NCBI GenBank assembly: GCA_030272585.1
Contig: BSYQ01000007.1
Location: 4,530,001-4,594,000 of the forward strand
Length of the DNA stretch: 64,000 bases
Direction: 5' to 3'
DNA from: Bryopsis sp. KO-2023
Taxonomy: Eukaryota; Chlorophyta; Ulvophyceae; Bryopsidales; Bryopsidaceae
Positions 60,174-64,000 of the stretch are shown here, in pieces. The translations under genes and the position numbers were made by a program. Numbering within the stretch: position 1 is the first letter of the stretch; every line of letters begins with the position of its first letter. The notes below the pieces were generated by a model. That model made no database searches. It worked only from the letters and a program-made list of their open reading frames with translations, and was not told the DNA's origin.

Positions 60174-62040
60174 ATGATGATCTCAGTGGATGAGTGCGTG
60201 CGACTGGTTTTGGGGAGCTTTATGCTTTCGTTGGCGAATTGGATATGGCCACTGGTGTGGGAAAAGGTAGACTCAGGGTGGTGGTCGCCATGTCCCGTTG
60301 CAGCAACTTTCCAGACGTCACAAAGACGTCACATTCTAACCCAACCTGAAATGAATGTTCTGATTTCCGCAGATGAGGAGTATTATGTCCAGAGCGAACC
60401 GGCTTCAGGTGAGAAAGAGCCACCACCATCTGATTAATCAGTTTGGGTCAATCTACTGCTTCAAAAATCAGTAACCAAATTAGTTTAATTTTATTGATTT
60501 AAACAAGAAACTCACTGGCTACTTCAATAATTGATCCAAGTTTCAGTTCTTCGAATCGTCCCACGTGGGATTGTCGAAATAGAGGGGTTGGGAAAAAAAA
60601 CCTCATGTGTGCATGATTTACATACGTATGTAAACAGTTTACCCTTGAATGGTGCAGCATGCATTGCTCTTTGCATTGGAACTCAGTTTCTACAGAGGTT
60701 GCCGATTCACAAACCGTTTTGGATAACAATCACACAAGACGATGGGCTGCCAGAAAGTTTCCTTCATATTTTTCTTCCTTGCTGGTGAAACTTCCCTGGG
60801 TTTCAGATTGTTGGAGTCACTTTTCACGAGCTTTGTGTATCAATGTTTTCAGATCAGGGAAAAACTGGTCGAAGCTCGGGAAGAAAAGCTGATCAAGGAC
60901 TTGGCAGACCTTCAGCGGCGAGAGGAAGCTCTGGAGAAAAGGCTGCAACAGCAGGTGCACATTGGTTTCCTGGAGGAAAGCCCTCCTGTTTTTGATAACT
61001 TTTGTGGGACTTTTGATCTGTTCCGACACATGATGGAGCAGCACCGCCTGTTTTCCCCAAGCCAACATCCAATTAATTTTTTTCAATGTGTTTTTTTCAG
61101 GCAATTTCTGACTCGGACACCACTGCGAACGAGGAAGACGGGGAAGAAGGACTCAAAACGGAGGACTATTATTCGGAGGTGAAAGCGTTTGGGAGCACTT
61201 TTGAAAAGGATTCATGTTTGATTGTAACTGCCCGTCATTAAAAATTTTAATTTAAAATACCTGTTGAAAAGGATTCGTGTTTGATTGTAACTGCCCATCA
61301 TATTAAAACACCTGTGGAATTCAGACTGAGGCGGTTAGCTCGACTGAAACTGGGGAACAAGACGAGGAAATAGGAGAACAAACACAAGAAGAGGAGGAGG
61401 AGCAAACTGTATGACCCCCCCCCCTCTCTTGAAAATCCTCCCCCAATGAAGCAGCCAAAAACCAGATCCTATTGTGAATCATTTGTGGAAAACTTGAGAA
61501 TTGCGTGATGCTTGTGAAAAACATGAAAGTAAATGGCGAGGGTTCAGTGTTACTTTACGTTACTTTAGGTTGTGTGTTTTTTGTAGGAGCTGGACTATGA
61601 TGCCATTGTCAGGTCCTTTCTCAACATGATCAACTTGCTGACCTGGCTGCGAGATGATGTCTGGAGAATCAAGCAAATTGCAAACACAAGCACAGCAGAA
61701 ATTCTTGTAGGTTCTCTGATGCAATCACTCACTCCCCTTAAAAAAAGAAACAACAGCAACATGGCAACAAAAACTTATGATATTGTGCAAAATGAAATGT
61801 TGAAAATGTGTGTGGTATGTATGCAGAGAAAAAATGGGGAAATGCAAATCTTGATGGAAAATGATGCTGACCTGGAAACGTTTGTCGTCCGGAGCTGTAA
61901 CGACATGGGGCGGGAGTTGGAATCTATCAGGAAGGACCTCCGAAAGGTGATTGCATTCCTTTTTGTCAAAACAGTGAACCCCTGGCCATGACTGATCATA
62001 TGTTTCCTTGCAGCCCCCCAAGAAATGCCCATTTTATTGA
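60174..62040 (+). CDS. Paralog C: intact member of the unrecognised family
   Basis: Eight exons, all phase 0: 60174-60266, 60373-60408, 60853-60954, 61101-61178, 61325-61408, 61587-61706, 61827-61946 and 62014-62040 (TGA); 219 residues. Exon 1 holds an N-terminal membrane anchor (LVLGSFMLSLANWIWPLV). Exon 3 is a coiled coil (REKLVEAREEKLIKDL). Exons 4-5 are very acidic (ANEEDGEEG, QEEEEEQ). Exons 6-7 are helical (LNMINLLTWLRDDVW, GRELESIRKDL), and the tail is PPKKCPFY. Exon lengths (36 nt for exon 2; 120 versus 123 and 118-121 nt for exons 6 and 7) and order match paralogs A and B, but residue identity is low, so the family evolves fast. Function is unknown; an anchored coiled-coil tether is the most one can say. 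The A-rich tail and module at 62632-62719 follow. Confidence 0.7.
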
Positions 62041-62631
62041 TTTCCAGTAGGATTATCAGTGACTTTGTTTGTTTTCTTTGTTTCCAGTGATTCGAACAAA
62101 ATGAAGGGAGGGAGGGGAGCCGAACGAAAGAAAAAAAAGTAAGATTTAGGTTTTAAAAAGTGAAAAGAGAAAAAAAAGGGGGTATGAAGGGGAAAAAAAA
62201 AAGGAGAAAAAAAAAAAAAAAGGAGAAAAACTTCTACAATCTCAATGAAGATTTTTTTTGTCAAAAATAGAAAAAAGCACTAAAATTAATAGGCCTTCGA
62301 GCCAGGGGATAAAAAGGGATAATTAATATTAAGAAAAAAGGGTTAACAAACAGGGGATGGTTTGTTTTGATAAAAAAAGGGGAGTGAAAAAAAAAAAAAA
62401 GGAGAAAAAAACTTCTACAATCTCAATGAAGATTGTTTTTGTCAAAAAAAGAAAAAAGCACTAAGATTAATAGGCCTTCGAGCCAGGGGATAAAAAGGGA
62501 TAATTAATATTAAGAAAAAAGGGTTAACAAACAGGGGATGGTTCGTTTTGATAAAAAAAAGGGGAGTGAAAAAAAAAAAAAAAAAAAAGACTGATGTTCA
62601 TGGTCTTGAAAAAAGAAAGGTTAGAATTCTA
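62041..62631 (+). repeat. A-rich tail with two tandem ~181-bp units
   Basis: Two tandem units (about 62213-62393 and 62394-62575) share an AATCT-caatga-AGATT hairpin, GGCCTTCGAGCC, an ATTAATATTAAG block and AAACAGGGGATGGTT. The sequence differs from the tandem units at 889-1290, but size, position and A-richness are alike. An AGACT...GGTCT hairpin at 62588-62606 leads into the module. Confidence 0.65.
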
Positions 62632-62719
62632 TGGTTTTTCCCGAAAGGGGTTTTTCCAAAAAAAACAGGCACGGCCTGGATGGGGCCAGAAGAAAAGGGG
62701 TTCGATTCCCCCTGTGCCT
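62632..62719 (+). ncRNA. Triple-helix stem-loop / A tract / tRNA-like module, copy 2
   Basis: TGG-TTTTT-CCC-GAAA-GGGG-TTTTT-CCA at 62632-62658 is followed by eight A (62658-62665) and a 53-nt tRNA-like fold at 62667-62719. The acceptor stem AGGCACG/TGTGCCT is fully paired and the T-arm is GGGG-TTCGATT-CCCC. Relative to copy 1 the acceptor changes one G-U pair to G-C, keeping the helix. The middle arm (GCC...GGC) is too short for a normal D arm plus anticodon arm, as in mascRNA. Confidence 0.52.
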
Positions 62720-64000
62720 TATTGTAAAATCATAAGTGTCAAGTAAGTTTCACTTAACTTTCAAATGAGGTAACAGGTGAACCTTGTGCAAATTTTGAGC
62801 CCTATCTTTGAAAACAGGTGATAATGACATTGATGAAACCATATACTCTAAAAGAAAAAAATTGCTTGATCCAACTTTTTTATTGGTTAGCTTGTGACCC
62901 ACTTGTGATAGTTATCTGCTTCAGAAAAGCCTCATCCGCTACACAATCATGAGCGATGGCGAAACAAATTTCCATTAGTTACGAATCCTCATTGCTGTAT
63001 CGACACAAAGAAAAATCAAGAAATAATCTCTGATGAATGGCCCCTATTCGAGACCAGCCCCAGCACTCCCAAAACAGGACTACATAAGAACTCCTCAAGA
63101 AAATTTTGACTAGCATGACACTGATACACAATCGAAACAAGCAGGTGTAACGATCGAATCCTCTCGTTGCATTTGGAACATGCAAGAGAGGAAAAAAGTC
63201 GATTGATATTCGCTGAGGATGACGATCGGTTGCAACTCACCAAGACTACTCCACCTTCCATATACACTCTGTAGAATGGGGTCGAAGTCAAACAGCAAGG
63301 CAAATATCCAACCAGCACAAAAAAGGTTGAAACAATAGAATTGTTTTTCCTACTTTCTGTTTTGATATTTTTTGCTCCAATTTCAGAAAATTCCAAAACC
63401 AATGCTGTGAAACACCGAAATTTCCTGTTGCACAACTCCCCCCCCCCCCCCCGAGTATACTCATCAAATTGCATTTTGTTTTTCGAAACGGTGCCCTCTT
63501 CCCCCTTTTTGAAAAATTGGAAATCACAATACATTGTATCAAGCAACATAGCCGGCCAGCCTTATTTTTGATTTTAAAGTGAGTGGAACAGAGGCCACAA
63601 TTTTTATTTTTTTTTAATTAATTGATTTTGATGAAAAGGTTTCCGATGTTTGGAACAAAAGAATGAAGCTTTTTTCGTGAAACATACCCCCGCGAGGGTA
63701 ACGATCGTGCAATTTCCAACCATGAATTTTTTGTCAGAGGCACTCTCATCAGGCCCTGCTCTAACTTTTAGCCTCCTTCCCTACACTTACAAAAAACATA
63801 CAACAAATCACGGAACTTGTGAAAATAATAATTTTCATGATAACTTTTTTCGAGATGAAGCATTTTTCTAAACCCGAGCTTTGTGAAAAAATTGAATTTT
63901 TTGTAAGGATTCACCCTACCAGTTGCACTTTTGAAATCCAAACCAGCAAGAAATTGTCAAAAATCCAAACCTATCTAAACTAATTTGGGTTTGGTTGCAC
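62720..64000. other. Right-edge spacer, no supported gene
   Basis: AT-rich DNA with a poly-C run near 63441. A minus-strand open frame (63016-63549) contains a Gly run from that homopolymer and shows no splice logic or known motif. Confidence 0.5.

Noticed and set aside
63016-63549. 177-codon minus-strand open frame
   Set aside because: It includes a Gly run from a poly-C tract and has no recognised motif or exon logic.

Overview
The window is nuclear DNA from a eukaryote of the green plant lineage, most likely a streptophyte alga or bryophyte. Every confident gene is spliced, with canonical GT-AG introns of roughly 100-700 bp. The gene set includes an SBP-box transcription factor with ankyrin repeats, a plastid-type type-II NAD(P)H dehydrogenase (NDC1), proteins with plastid-like transit peptides and a class I aldolase. 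Intergenic DNA is full of A/T homopolymers and poly-C runs. Exon boundaries were worked out by hand from splice consensus, reading phase and protein-family similarity.

Layout, left to right: the 3' end of an unrecognised gene (14-546, +) with an A-rich tail ending in a structured RNA module; NDC1 (2496-5667, -); a TraB/GxxH-domain gene with a long insert (6438-11608, +); a broken partial duplicate of NDC1 (12021-12806, -); a repeat zone with tRNA T-arm-like motifs; a secreted trypsin-fold protein that has lost its whole catalytic triad (14496-16174, +); WDR89-like WD40 (16755-19010, -) head-to-head with ALIX/BRO1 (19362-24984, +); about 6 kb of pyrimidine-rich gene-free DNA; SBP-ankyrin-TM factor (31289-35259, -); a short coiled-coil gene (37060-37784, -) head-to-head with aldolase (38078-40413, +); a 1.3-kb TIR element; a plastid membrane protein (42718-44956, +).

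The right third holds two more members of the unrecognised family found at the left edge. One is an intact divergent copy (60174-62040, +). The other is a pseudogene (47339-58214, -) whose sixth exon is split by an 8.0-kb LTR retrotransposon with a perfect 5-bp target duplication, and which also carries a pogo-like element and a lost splice acceptor. The two copies face away from each other across a repeat-rich spacer.

The most striking observation is that all three members of this family are followed, about 590-800 bp past the stop, by the same compact module. It consists of a stem-loop with a U5/U5(-7) internal loop capped by a GAAA tetraloop, an encoded A tract, and a tRNA-like fold with a 7-bp acceptor stem and (in two copies) a TTCGATT T-loop. 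This is the arrangement used at the 3' end of vertebrate MALAT1 and MEN-beta (triple helix plus RNase P-cleaved tRNA-like RNA), here placed behind protein-coding genes of a plant-lineage organism. The module in the pseudogene has lost its T-loop.
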